From contig CM057066.1 of NCBI GenBank assembly GCA_029945375.1, positions 1,798,001-1,862,000 of the forward strand: a stretch of 64,000 bases of DNA. The letters run 5' to 3'. The notes beneath the pieces are model-generated. The model was not told where the DNA came from and did no database searches. It was given only the letters and a program-made list of their open reading frames with translations. Positions 10,155 through 21,450 of this stretch are shown here, piece by piece. Numbering within the stretch: position 1 is the first letter of the stretch; every line of letters starts with the position of its first letter. The stretch comes from Agaricus subrufescens (Eukaryota > Basidiomycota > Agaricomycetes > Agaricales > Agaricaceae). A program made the translations under genes and the position numbers.

Positions 10155-12475
10155 ATGTCGCACCCGAAGGCACTGCCGAAACTTGATATTCCTGTAAGTC
10201 TACTTTTTCAGCGGTAAAGCCCCCCCTTACAATAGATTTTGATGCTAATAAAAATTCCATAAAAGATTGGGACTACGTTTTCGAGAAGAGAACAGCGGCG
10301 CGGGCCTGATCCGTGAGGAATATTTTCGAACCTGGCCGCAGTAGCCAACTAAATAGGAACGACAGATTCCAACCAGGGACCGATATCGTGAATGCTGTAC
10401 TGGCAACCGCTTTACTGCGATGCTGGCACATACTCATCTTCTTCGCCGCCTGGTCAACGTTGATTACTATCCTCAACCATAGAGGGCATGGGCTAGTAAT
10501 CGACTCCATCCTCGTCACCGTGTGAGAACTTTTTTTTGCTACTCCGAACACTTTACCAGCGATGACCGAGGGCTAACTTGTGTGTGTCGGTGCATAGGAC
10601 TGGTACTGTACTAGGCTTCGTCATATCTTACCGCACGACATCATCTTTTGAACGATACAACGAAGGGCGGAGGCTATGGAGCGACATCATAGTTGCAACG
10701 CGGAATTTCGCTCGAACTGTCTGGTTCCACGTACCAGGTACTGTACTTCAAGCTTTTTCCTGATGCGGCGCTCAAGTAATTAATGTTATTATCAGATCAC
10801 GCGTTCTCTCCAGGCGTCAAAATGGAGGACTTAAGCGAAGAGCAGAAACGTGATGTCCAAGCCAAGATGCTGGTAGAGAAGAAGACGATCATAAACTTGT
10901 TGGGTGCATACGCTGTTTCCGTCAAGCACTACCTAAGAGGCGAAGTTGGACCTGGATTCCAGTAAGCTTTTCATTTCTCAGATCCCAGAACCCACCGCTA
11001 TATGCCTGCCTTTTAGAGACCTGTACCATAGCGTCAAGTTCCTTCCTCCCTACGCACTTCCAGCAGGATTACCTTCTCCTACTGGCGAGAATGTCACAAG
11101 TGAACATCCCATTACCGTTGTTAGGCAAGGGACAAATGCAAGTCTTCCGTCTCCTATACCACGTGCACGCAAGCGCAATGATCGATCACACTCAACCGAC
11201 GATACGGAGGGTTTGAACCAAACAACATATTTCGCATCGCAGCCAACCCATTTCTCAATACCTTTCGAGGAGACGATCGATGAATCCACAGTCCCAAAGT
11301 CCCGAAAACTGAAGAGGAATGGAACCGTGTACAAAGAAGACGACCTATTCCCCGCTCGTATGCCACCGAGATACTCTATCTTTGATTTTTTCCCCTTCTC
11401 GCTCTTTGTTGGGGGTCTCGCTGAACGTGGACAATGCGAAGGGAGGAAAGCTGCCCGACTACGAGCGAAGATGATGACACATAATTTCCCTTTAGAACTT
11501 TCCTTATATCTTGTTCGTCTTCCTGAACTGCTTTTTGTCCGAAGTCTATACTTACGGGGGCGCTTTTTCAGAGTTCATACATCGCTGCGCTACAAAAACG
11601 AAAAGTCTGTGATGACCCTACACTCAGTATGTACCCGACCAATCTGTCATGTGCATTGTTTCCTCATATGTATCACCTAGACTCCCTGATGAACTCTTTA
11701 AACGAACTCGTAAACAGCTTAACAAATCTTGAACGGGTCCTGACCACTCCCATCCCCTTCTCGTTTGTACTCCTTTATTTCATCAAGCCGCCATCCTGTT
11801 AATCCAAATTCCCAGCTATGCGTTCCATTTGTGGTCTGTAACCACCCTATATTGTCTTGCCCTTGTGCGTTAGCTCCTTTTACGTCGATAATTCCGGCCT
11901 GACTCATCAACCTGAATAGCCCTTCATGGTTTGGGAAGTCCTTGCATGGTTGACGATACCAGCTAGTATCATTATCGTGAGTGTTGAAGTCAAACCATGA
12001 GATAGCGTTTCTGATTTCGGCATAGAGTTTTATCTTTTATGGGTTCCTCGTCGCAGGGGAGGAGATTGAAAGTGGGCAATTAGCTAGCTCCCTTGCAAGT
12101 TGAGACTCAACATTCTTACCCCTCAGATCCTTTCGGTTACGACAAAAACGACCTTGTACGTTACCAACCAACACGCTCTTTCATATCTTTTGAAACTCAA
12201 TGTTTTCACAGAACCTTGATCATTTCACAGAAAACATAATCAGTAAGTTATAGCATGTCCCGGATATATGGAGTTTTAATAATCTAATTGTTGTAGAGGA
12301 AGAGCTAGAAGCTGTTACATCAATACCACCCCCAGATCCGGCTGTATGGGCATTTATGCCTGAAAATGATCACCTATTCGCGAGTGCGAATAACCCTATG
12401 CCTCGCGCACCCAAAGAGTGGGTGAGCGAGGGACCTTACGCGATTTGGAGTGCCTTAGATACTCGAGAACTTTGA
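10155..12475 (+). CDS. Bestrophin-like (UPF0187) anion channel, paralog 2
   Basis: Second bestrophin/UPF0187 channel gene, with at least ten exons. Start ATG 10155 (MSHPKALPKLDIP, then a GTAAGT donor). Later exons give LLRCWHILIFFAAWSTLITI (first membrane helix), LGFVISYRTTSSFERYNEGR, NFARTVWFHVPG, KMLVEKKTIINLLGAYAVSV, FRDLYHSVKFLPPYALPAG, a variable Ser-rich loop, ERVLTTPIPFSYAFHLWSVT, LAWLTIPASIIIVSFIFYGF and VAGEEIENPFGYDKNDLNLD. The last exon has EELEAVTSIPPPDPAVWAFM and stops at 12475. The bestrophin signature GEEIENPFGYD is intact here, unlike in paralog 1. The exons between the start codon and the first helix (10192-10380) could not be joined with certainty. Fungal members sit in plasma or organelle membranes; the ion is inferred from the family only. 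Confidence 0.85.
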
Positions 12476-12779
12476 GGCAAGACCAAGGAGATGGTTGACT
12501 ATCGATGATCGATAGGTGTTGGAGGGGTAATATGGAATCCTTTTCCTTTATGAAGCGACATGAAAATTTATCCCTTCAGAAGATACGAGTTTAACTTTAA
12601 TTGATGATTGCTCCGGCTTGGCCACTCACAATGGAAAACATCACGTTCTAGCACGCACATCTAGCTGTTCTCAGTATAGCTTTCAATTCAATCCCATATG
12701 GCATCACCTCTGTCCGACTCATTCCAGCAATAGCATGAAAATCATTTCAGAAGCCTGACATACTCCCTATCCATGCTTT

Positions 12780-13230
12780 ATTTACGTGACCCCAATCAAA
12801 ATGATCAGATAACCAAAAATGCTCTGACATCGTTGTTCCACTCTTCGGGATAAGCAACTGTTATATTGAAGCCTTCTTCCTTCGATCAAACCCTCAATGG
12901 CCTTCACGACCGGGTCTGATACATAGTCAACCTGGTGATACTGGGGCTTTCTTTCTCCTAGGATACTATCAATCAATTATAAAATCCTCAAGATATCGTC
13001 ATCCGTAGTTTCAGTAGTGCACCGTTTTCCCATTCCAAACTATCGGTGCTACCCATCTCACTTAAGATAAGTACGAAGTCTTTAAATGATACATGGGAGA
13101 AGTCAAATAACCTTTTGCAGTCTCACTATGCCTAGGGACGGCAGCAATTGCAATGAGTTGTATGTATAGATTGTCAGTGTATGCATCACTCGTTTTCATC
13201 CTGAACATATCGCCCGCACTGAAATTATAG
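12780..13230 (-). pseudogene. Possible eroded gene of unknown function
   Basis: Minus-strand pieces read like protein: SAGDMFRMKTSDAYTDNLYI followed by QLIAIAAVPRHSETAKG, then PQYHQVDYVSDPVVKAIEGL, then in a shifted frame EGFNITVAYPEEWNNDVRAF ending at a stop. They cannot be joined without a frame change, and no family is recognised. It could be a decayed gene, or a gene whose introns I have not placed. Confidence 0.25.
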
Positions 13231-13569
13231 TGGGCCCTATCTTCTTGTCCTGACTTCCTAGATTATTTTTCAGTTGCCACTAATTCTATACCTCGCATAA
13301 TTATTACCTCAAGTTATATAAATCGTATTTTCTAGTCCTGCTGGGGATTCGATAATCGTTCGAGACGGATCAAAACATGGTATGATCGACTCATTACTAT
13401 GGTTTCGAGCAGGATATAAACTTATCGCCGTTATTCCTCTCCGTCTAGTGACAGCATTTCGGTGACGCCATCTCACCCCATACGAATTGTCCACCATCCC
13501 AGGCCATTGCTCCATGTCGGTGCAACTTCCATCCCAGTCATTGCACCAGAATAAACACCTCTCGGACAG

Positions 13570-15621
13570 GTCGGACTCTGGTTCTTCTGGCAGAAGCATG
13601 GGTGACAGTTTCTGGATGAATTCGCCATCTCCAGAAGTTGAGGACGAGAAAGACGACGAGGATAAGTCGTGGGCATTTGAAATAGTGGGAGAAGAAGTGG
13701 ACGTTAATGGACATGTTCGGTAAGTCACTACCGCTCATGGGTTCACTTCCGGAGCTAACTCGCTGATCCTTCTACGATAGATACGAGGTGATAGGTTTTC
13801 TCTACGTGAATCATCTCTTGCCTGACCAACAGGCAATAGGTCGATTGGGATGGCTGGGAACGGGCAGATGGAACTACTCAGACTTGGCAACCAATGGAGG
13901 ACAACTTGACTGCTGAGTGGCGGCGTATTCAAAAACGACGGAGAGACACCATACTCAAAGATTCGATTGATATTGAATTGGGTCCACTCTCTGGAGTAGA
14001 TATGCACAATGACTCGACTCGACTCCGAGCACAAGCATACGAAGAAAAGCTAACAATGAGGAGACGTTACAGCCCGGAACTCGAAGAACAAATGACCAAG
14101 CTCCTGGCTGAGAAGCTCGGTCCTGGAGCCGACTTGAACGGCTCTAACTCTCCTACAAGTGCAGGCCCTGAAACTCCGCCTGGTCGAGGACTGAGACTTT
14201 CTACTGTTCGTCAGCAACAACATAAATCTGTGTCACTACAGCTGCAGGTATCCGCTCGAGGTGCGGATGATGCAATCATACCAAAAATGCCCTGTTCCTC
14301 GGTGTGGTCAAACAAGTTGGCACAAATTGCCTCGGCTAAACATTCGGGAAGCTCTTCGAGAACACATAATTTTTCATGGACGCCAGTGACGCTCCCACAA
14401 CCATTACAGACCATAGATTTTGCGGTCACTCATTTTCGTGAATCTCGAGATAGCGCTTCCCATAAACGTAAGGTCTCGGGGAAGATGATGCAAAAAAACC
14501 GGTCAGTGCAGAACTAGTAGCCAAATCTAACGATCGAGCTGACACCGAATACAGGGGACACAGGAGTTCGAAAAGAGCACGAGTCATATCTCCACAGATG
14601 TCAGTCGAGCTGGAAAGGAGAGAAACCCAAGAAGACAGAGTAGACACTGCCGAGATGGGTGAAACTGAGCATGACGAGAGTACTGAGAGAGATCGTGTGG
14701 CGAGGAAAAACAGCCGATTTTTGGATGGCCAACTTGAGTACTTGAAGATTTCAGATACAAAGATAGGAGTCAACCCCGAGTACGGTGAGCGATTTACGAT
14801 AGGTTCGGTAGAGGATGAAGACTGCCGAACTTTTCAAGATCAATCTCAGTATGCAAAGACGGAGGGAGTAGCCGAAACCCACAATAAATCCACGATGGAA
14901 CCGATGAAGCCCGAGGGAAGATACGGCCGATTTTTTGATAGCAAGCTTGAACGAGTAGAGGATTCAGAGGCGGAGATGGATGCCGATGTCGCCGATTCAC
15001 GACTGAGGGCGAGGGTTCAGATGGTTGACGAGCCAGCTATGTATCCGGTCACGATAAAGGCGCTTCCAAACAAAGAAAGTGAAAATAAAGGAGTTACGCG
15101 AAGCGGCCGAGTAAGGAGGCTCAAAGTAAAACATGGCGAGGGGAATCCTTGTGATCGCTGTGCAAGGTACGGATTTGTCTGCTTAACACGTAAGTCATAT
15201 CTTGGATCAAACCGTCTTCTGCCTTTACAATAAGTGATTCAAGGGGACCGAGGCATTGCTTGCCTCAGATGTCATCAAATCAAACAGAAATGTGGACCGT
15301 TGACCCAATTCGAGCCGCTTCCCCGGGCTAATCATACCTTGAAGCTGCAACCCGACAAATCGCCTTCAGCCAAATCCAAAACAAAAACTACTAGGAGCCC
15401 ACAAGGCCCGGTAAGTTTTTTGGTCAAAGATCAATGATTTCCAACTCAGCAATGTCGTGGAGGGTCAGAAGAAGAGGGCTGCGGAGAAGTCGACTCTGGA
15501 AAGGAGGAGAAAGGCTGAGAAACGAGAAAGACGAAGGGCCCGAGGTGAGCAAAACAGGATGAAAAAAGGGACGGAGTCTGAAAAGGAGGTGAAGGGCACT
15601 AAGGAAGATGAATCCGGGTAG
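13570..15621 (+). CDS. Chromodomain protein with a C-terminal Zn2Cys6-spaced cysteine cluster
   Basis: Paralog of the N-terminal half of the neighbouring H3K9 methyltransferase but without a SET domain. Visible exons: 13570-13719 (acidic leader, [17 protein letters not shown]), a 7 bp microexon 13781-13787 that completes RYE, then 13840-14510 ([54 protein letters not shown]), 14550-15190 and 15265 onward, with a basic coiled tail ending at 15621. The chromodomain core is FEIVGEEV...[15 protein letters not shown]...TWQPMED. Near the end, CDRCARYGFVC and CLRCHQIKQKC join across an intron to give C-x2-C-x6-C-x8-C-x2-C-x6-C, the spacing of a fungal binuclear zinc cluster. The first exon upstream of 13570 was not found. 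Likely a nuclear chromatin or DNA-binding protein; the role is inferred. Confidence 0.75.
13781..13787 (+). other. 7 bp microexon (chromodomain)
   Basis: ATACGAG lies between an AG acceptor and a GTGATA donor. It is required to join GTTCG (13719) to GTCGATTGG in frame, giving VRYEVDW. The same microexon occurs in the methyltransferase gene. Confidence 0.8.
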
Positions 15622-16013
15622 CGAAGGTTGGTCTCTGGGTTCATCTTATCGTAGACTATATGGGGGGCTTTAAATCTTTCATCATTCTTACATCGTACCA
15701 ACGGATTAGTGCTTTGATGGGCAATTGCAGAGAAAGGTGAACTGTAGATATTGATCGCATAATGGTAATTGTCTCCAGGGTTTGAGTATACAGTTGATCA
15801 GTACTCAGGAGTAGTTCCCATCGACTTGTATGGTTGGACAATCGAATGTACTGCATGACTGACCATCTCCTATTTAACGCATGAACCTGACAGACTCGCC
15901 CTTTCATAGGTACGAAATCTTCTTTTATTCATTGTCGGACTTAGATGCACTGGCCTGATGCAAGCTGTCCCTCATTCCGAGACGACTAGGGCTCTCATTC
16001 AAGAAAAGGTGTA
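15622..16013. other. Convergent intergenic spacer
   Basis: About 390 bp between the two facing chromodomain genes. It holds both 3' flanks and no visible gene. Confidence 0.5.
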
Positions 16014-18480
16014 TCACCACATCCTGACGTACCGCCTACACTTTTTACTACCACAGAAACACCTTTTCGTACCAACAGTCTCAGTCATACTGCCCGATTC
16101 CATTGCATCCGCGCAAGCAGGATCATAATCCATGGTGAGTTCCGTCCCGGCTTTAATGAATTCTTTTGCTACATATGTGATATACGGACGGTTCGTCTGA
16201 GGAGGGTAACACAGTCATTGAGATAACTCACACTTATTACACAAGAAAAGACTTACCCCTGGTATTGTGTCGCATACCGCAAGATATATAGTCATATTTG
16301 GAGCACAAGAATGGCTGTTACGCAAAAAGGATCAGCTTAGTTACGCTAGAGTACAAATCAAATGCGCACTTGACAAAATGGGTCCAATTTCCTGTAAAAA
16401 AGGCCAAATCGAGATCGCAATGTCACAATCATGATGAGAAAGAACACAGACTATACACATACCTTGCGTCCTCGAATCAATGCTATATTTTTCTGTAAGG
16501 TCCCTATCATCACATTTCAAATCTTCTTGTCCGTCTAGATCAAAGATATATCCTCCGTCTTGAGAATTAGTCATTTTGTGGGCCATTTTACGGCTCCTTT
16601 GTCACAGGATGAGCTACAACTGTTGTGGCCATTCTCCCACTAATTTGACTCACAATAATTTCCTAGAGAATAAATAATGTTTGCCAGCGCTCAGTAGAGC
16701 GGGAAGAAACGCTCTTACCCGGAATACATTCCCAGTACCTTACCGCGTACTACATCAATTGATGCGCGTACACCCCAGCCTTTCTCTTTTGTTTTGAAAA
16801 TTTCCAGTGGAATATCTCGAGGTCGTTGAGAAACACGGTTTAAGCAGTCGGGACCACAACGGCAAGCCTCAAAAGAACAGGTTAGGGCAGTAATGGTAGG
16901 CACAGAACAACCTACTGCATTGCATTCCACTACTTCTACGTGTCTCGGTACAGCAAATGAAAAGAGTCCCTGTGATTGACAGCCATTAATAAATAATGCA
17001 TTCAGAAACTCACAGGCCATACGGATTTCGTGTACGCGAACGCAGTCCGCCCCTTATCATCCACCAACTCCGAAACACTTTGACAATCGCATTTTGAAGC
17101 ATCAACACATTGCCTACAATCACATCCAACGAAGAAATCTTTTTTCGGCGGGTCAATATATGACGGACTGGAAGGCAAACCATTGAGTAGAAGAAACGTT
17201 CTGAAGACGAGGGGCATACTAAATGTAACCTCTTTCAAGGTAACGAAAACCCAACGAAAGGAACGGCATATCCTCATCGTCAACTTCATTCACAAACGTA
17301 ATAGGTGCCGCGCCAGCGGCACGAGCAATCTTCGTCCATTTCTGAGACCACTCAAGTCGTGGAAGCGAACTGCAGCAATCAGTCAATCTCTGACATTTCA
17401 CGAATACGAATCAAATACTTGACTTGTACATAGGTGCCTTGCCCTTGTCCGCCCGTGGCACGCTGGGAGAATCTCTGTGCACGACAATGATCAAGAAAAA
17501 TTAGAGTGAAAAAAAGTGAGAATATTGATACCTCTGCTGCCTACTCTCATAACTGACCTCAATCTGAGAAACCTTACGCTTGCGGGGGGCACGATCTTGG
17601 GAATCACGGGTAGGTGCTACTATAGCACTTTCTGATTGTGAATAGTGTGGCGTGTCTACGTGCACTGAGGGGAAGGTGCTCTGGGTCGGAGAGCTTCCAG
17701 AAGATGAAGCCGAAACGACTTTATACGATTTACTTGACCATGACGAAGAGGACGGCGTTCTGGACAACCTCGCACTGTCCCGATCCTGAGCTGATCCCTG
17801 CGGCTGTAGCGATACAGACTTCTGTCGGTGCTGACGAACAGTAGAAAGTCTCAGGCCTCGACCAGCCGAAAATGCAGGGCCTGCACTTGTAGGAGAGGGA
17901 GAGTCGTCCATGTCGGCTCCAGGACCGAGCTTCTCTGCCAGGAGGTTGGCCATTTGTTCTTCAAGTTTCGGGCTGTAACGTCTCCTCAATGCTAGCTTTT
18001 CTTCGTATGCTTGTGCTCGAAGTCGAGTCGAGTCATTGTGCAGATCTACTCCAGAGAATGGACTCAGCTCGATATCGATTGAATCTTTGAGTATGGCATC
18101 TCTCCGTCGTTTTTGAATACGCCGCCACTCAGCAGTTAAACTGTCCTCCATTGGCTGCCAGGTTTGGGTGGTCCCATCTGCACGTTCCCAGCCATCCCAA
18201 TCGACCTACGACGCGTTGATAGGTCATGCGAGGGAAGATCCACATACAGCTGAATATATCACCTCGTATCTACCATAGAAGAATCAGTAATTTGACTCTT
18301 TAAATGAACACATGATTGATATTGACTTACCGAACTTGTCCATTAGCATCCACTTCTTCTCCCACTATTTCGAACGGCCATTCCTCGCCATCTTGACCCC
18401 ACTCGTCTTCAGCTTCAGGGGACGGTGAGTTCATCCAGAAACCATCATCGATACGGCGGACGGGGGAACCCGAGTCCGAC
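16014..18480 (-). CDS. Histone H3K9 methyltransferase (chromodomain, pre-SET, SET, post-SET)
   Basis: KMT1/SUV39/Clr4-type enzyme that methylates histone H3 lysine 9 and thereby builds heterochromatin. Exon order on minus: 18480-18340 ([34 protein letters not shown]), microexon 18269-18263, then 18207-17560 ([36 protein letters not shown]). Pre-[55 protein letters not shown] and [33 protein letters not shown] followed by [31 protein letters not shown] followed by PN (cofactor and catalytic NHSCxPN motif), and ELTMDYDP. Post-[16 protein letters not shown]. The stop is TGA at 16014-16016. All catalytic motifs are intact after splicing about ten introns. The first exon beyond 18480 was not identified. 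The family is certain. Confidence 0.92.
18263..18269 (-). other. 7 bp microexon (chromodomain)
   Basis: Minus-strand ATACGAG is flanked by AG and GT. It restores VRYEVDW across two introns of 61 and 56 bp, exactly as in the convergent paralog. Confidence 0.8.
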
Positions 18481-18934
18481 CTGCCAGTTAGATATTTAGC
18501 TTTGCGACAACAAATAAGTCAGAACTTGAACTGACATCCGAGGTGGCGGATAGTCAACAACAAATCCGGGGTGACGTCACGGGATGTCACTAATTCGCAC
18601 TTCTTACTCACAAGATGTTTGAATTTTAAGCAGAGGCGCCGTCCCAAAGTATGCTATGAATGCCATGCGACAGGTCGTACTGGGACTCAGCTTAGTCGTT
18701 ATATGAATGGCTAGATAATGACTCAGAAAATTGTGGGACTCTATAAATTCTGTGTCGATGTTGCATCGTATCATGTCCAAGTGTTGTCACTGGATATCTA
18801 TGGAGTTTGGCGCTAATGGACTCAGATAGAGTTGTCAAAATTTTAGGGATGTCTGCGTAACCCCACCTCAAGTACGCAAGGGCTATCGTGTTCCATCAAT
18901 AACAATATTCACAATAATATTCGCATACGGATTA

Positions 18935-19612
18935 TCAAACACTGAACCTGCCAGCCATAATCGCCTCCTCAGCTCGTCTCCAAGATTCTGCGAGCTCCGA
19001 TGCACTAACACCTGCATTCCTCACCTTTTCCGGCTCGAGATGTTCTACCTCACTATCCAAATGGGCAAACTATTGATGGAAAAGATTAAAAGAATTACAA
19101 CCAGCTACGAGTTAGCTGTGATGCAATGTAAACTTACTAGGGGCTCTTTTGTAGCGAGAAGATGTTCTCTTATGCGATCCGGATTGAATTTTGAATGATC
19201 AGCTTTCACTTCGTAGAGCATAGCCTCCAATTTATCCATCCTGTCATGTATCAAGTCGTGAGCGTCCTGTTCCCCACTAAAATCCATTTTCCGATTCAGA
19301 ATTGGGAAAATAAATTCTTCCTGGATGATCATTTGAATGAGTAAACCACGTTTTCAATTCTTCATACCTCAAGCTTATGATGGGTGGAAAGTTTATGGTT
19401 CCAAGCCAGACAGTTCCCAACAAAGCTTGGTATATCATTACGAATGGTGTCCTTTGACCCCTCCAAGTGCTTGATGATGGTTTCCAAACCGAGCCTGATG
19501 CCGGAATGTACTGACACGAGTGATTAACATCACGTTGAACCGATAGTGGACGTGGTTGCATACCATGAATCATGTTTTGGTACAACTCTTCAATTGGGTT
19601 GTCGAGACGCAT
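18935..19612 (-). CDS. Haemerythrin-like HHE cation-binding protein
   Basis: Small helical protein with an HHE domain, which binds a di-iron centre through His and Glu. After splicing, the minus-strand exons read MRLDNPIEELYQNMIHG, GIRLGLETIIKHLEGSKD, VGNCLAWNHKLSTHHKLE (the H...HH..E segment), EEFIFPILNRKMDFSGEQDA followed by HDLIHDRMDKLEAM, KFNPDRIREHLLATKEPL, and a final exon FAHLDSEVEHLEPEKVRNAG with VSASELAESWRRAEEAIMAG, stopping at 18935. The gene sits upstream of the methyltransferase on the same strand, about 450 bp away. Upstream exons between 19650 and 20240 are possible but were not proved. Fungal HHE proteins are often linked to oxidative or nitrosative stress; here that is only inference. 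Confidence 0.78.
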
Positions 19613-20453
19613 TACTGAAGTACTTTGAGACCAAGTGGCAAGTAGGATGTGAGGCCTGACTAGTCTCAATTAATTAAGTTATTGTGAGAAGAACTTCAGG
19701 GGTCGCTGGTGATACTTATAATCACAAGAACAAGATCGACGATTTGATCGAAGTGTTAGTCATGCATTCATCGGGCATTCCTGATTACCGTTGTATGTGA
19801 GCGCTCTCCACTATCCAGAGCCTCGAGGTCAGCTTAAGTCACTTTTCAAAGTAAGTCAAGCACTATCGGTGACCCGATGCTCCGTGGACCGTTACCGAAC
19901 CCAGCTCACTCATCAGTGTCATCACCCTTGCCCGCAGCTTTTCTTCATGCTGACCCCTGAGAAATAAATAAGTGCTTCATTCTGAAATCAAAAGATAACT
20001 TTATCTTACATCACCTTCGCAGGTCGGGTTTGACTATAAGTCCGTTCAATCGTATAGACCGTCACAGACTGCGCCGTTAACGTTAGCTCAGATTTAGCAT
20101 ATGTTGAGCGGTAATTTCGTCCATCTGGATCGAAGACTACTGGGCATAGGACATAACGAATTGCGCTGGAAGGGTCTGCAGGGCAACGGGATCTGGCAAG
20201 GGAAGTCGTACCTCGAGAAATTCTACTCCCACTCAATACCATTGGTAATATTCTGTGTCACCCTATCAAAACCATAACCCCTGATTATCAGGGGCATTGC
20301 ACAGAAGTGGTCCGATTGTATAGAATATGAGAGACCGATATCATATTGATCTGCCTTATTGGGATTCAAAGATGCCGTCGCCTTAGCGCAGGGAAAAAAG
20401 AACAGGAGAACTTGACAGTATCTGTAGACCGTTCATTGTCGAATTTCTCAGCT
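19613..20453. other. No gene recognised with confidence
   Basis: Holds an isolated minus-strand frame (20006-20242) that might be a 5' exon of the HHE gene. It shows no motif that I recognise. Confidence 0.35.
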
Positions 20454-20822
20454 ATGTGGGGCAGGCTGGCGTCTTTCCTTGTTGTCGTCTACGTTCTCAA
20501 CAGAGTGATACTATTCTGGCGGTCGGCACGTGCTCTGCGATGTGTTTAGCTCTTAGGCCCCCTCAGATTGCATACCGAGACACAACACTATTCAGAAATG
20601 TTCCTGGCTACAGGGTACTGCTCAGCTCAAACTATACTATCAGATATTATCTACCTAGGATTCCTGGTTTGGTGCAAGGAAGGAACTATGCCTTTTGCGA
20701 TAAACACTCAGGTAAGTTCAAGTTGTGCCTACTGTGAGAGTCAAACATTCATGTTCATTCAGTATACACCTGGGCTGGCTGTGACATCATTTCTCATGTG
20801 AGCATGTTTCCTAACACAATAG
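20454..20822 (+). pseudogene. Cytochrome P450, N-terminal fragment
   Basis: Begins at ATG 20454 with a membrane anchor (MWGRLASFLVVVYVLNRVIL) and, after a short intron, reads NVPGYRVLLSSNYTIRYYLP, then RIPGLVQGRNYAFCDKHS. After another GT-AG intron it reads YTWAGCDIISHVSMFPNTI. The order anchor, PGYR.L.SP-like, GRN..W/F..KH, then AG.D.IS.VS.FP is that of agaricomycete P450s. The frame is lost at about 20822, where repeat sequence (TGTTATGGCCCC) starts; no I-helix, ExxR or haem Cys motif follows anywhere in the window. The gene therefore appears to be cut by a transposon insertion or rearrangement. Confidence 0.65.
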
Positions 20823-20837
20823 ATCTTCTGGTTGCAG

Positions 20838-20876
20838 TGTTATGGCCCCAGCTGTTTTATGCATGAAAATGTACGT
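20838..20876. repeat. Short repeat shared with 23064-23101
   Basis: TGTTATGGCCCCAGC followed by TTTTATGC and TGAAAAT occurs here and again at 23064 with a few changes. The two copies flank the LINE-like remains and may be ends of the same element family. Confidence 0.5.
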
Positions 20877-21450
20877 TTAATGCAGCTAAGTGTACATATT
20901 AGGCTTGAGAACAAGTAATCAATCACCCTGTTAGTAATGAAATCAGTTGAGGGTGTTATATTCCGTTTCCAGAACTTTCCAATCATTCCTGATGTTTCCT
21001 TTTCTATCTAGAATGTTCCATTTCCATTTCCAGTATGTTCCAAGGAATCCTGCTGTCAAGCTTCCTTTTGATGGGATCCACTCAGGACCATTCACATCAG
21101 GAAAATGTAACAGGCCTTATTCAAGACTTATACACCTTATGAACTTGTTTAAGGCCATTATAAGGCACTTGCATAAGCCAGGGTCTAATCTTAAACATGA
21201 CTTAGGCTGAGTCTTAATATTTCAAAAACAAAGATATTGCATAAATTGATTGATTATAGTGCTAAAGACAACACTACTCATGAATGATATTCCTTTATTT
21301 GACCATTAAGCAATTTTCAAGACTCTTAAATTTGATTTTAAGTTTGACTTAAGTTTATCAAAAAGTGTCTGATACTTAAACATTGACTTAGTGTGACTTA
21401 TGCACCTTAGGCACAGTGCATAAGGCATGACTAAGGCATTTTGTCCTAAG

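Noticed and set aside
13487..13569. Start of the chromodomain gene at ATG 13487
   Set aside because: Both paralogs have an AG acceptor at the same point (13569; 18481), and similarity between them stops there, so the stretch upstream is probably intron.
13309..13728. 139-residue minus-strand frame
   Set aside because: Its larger part is antisense to the Ser/acid-rich first exon of the chromodomain gene; the rest has no recognisable motif.
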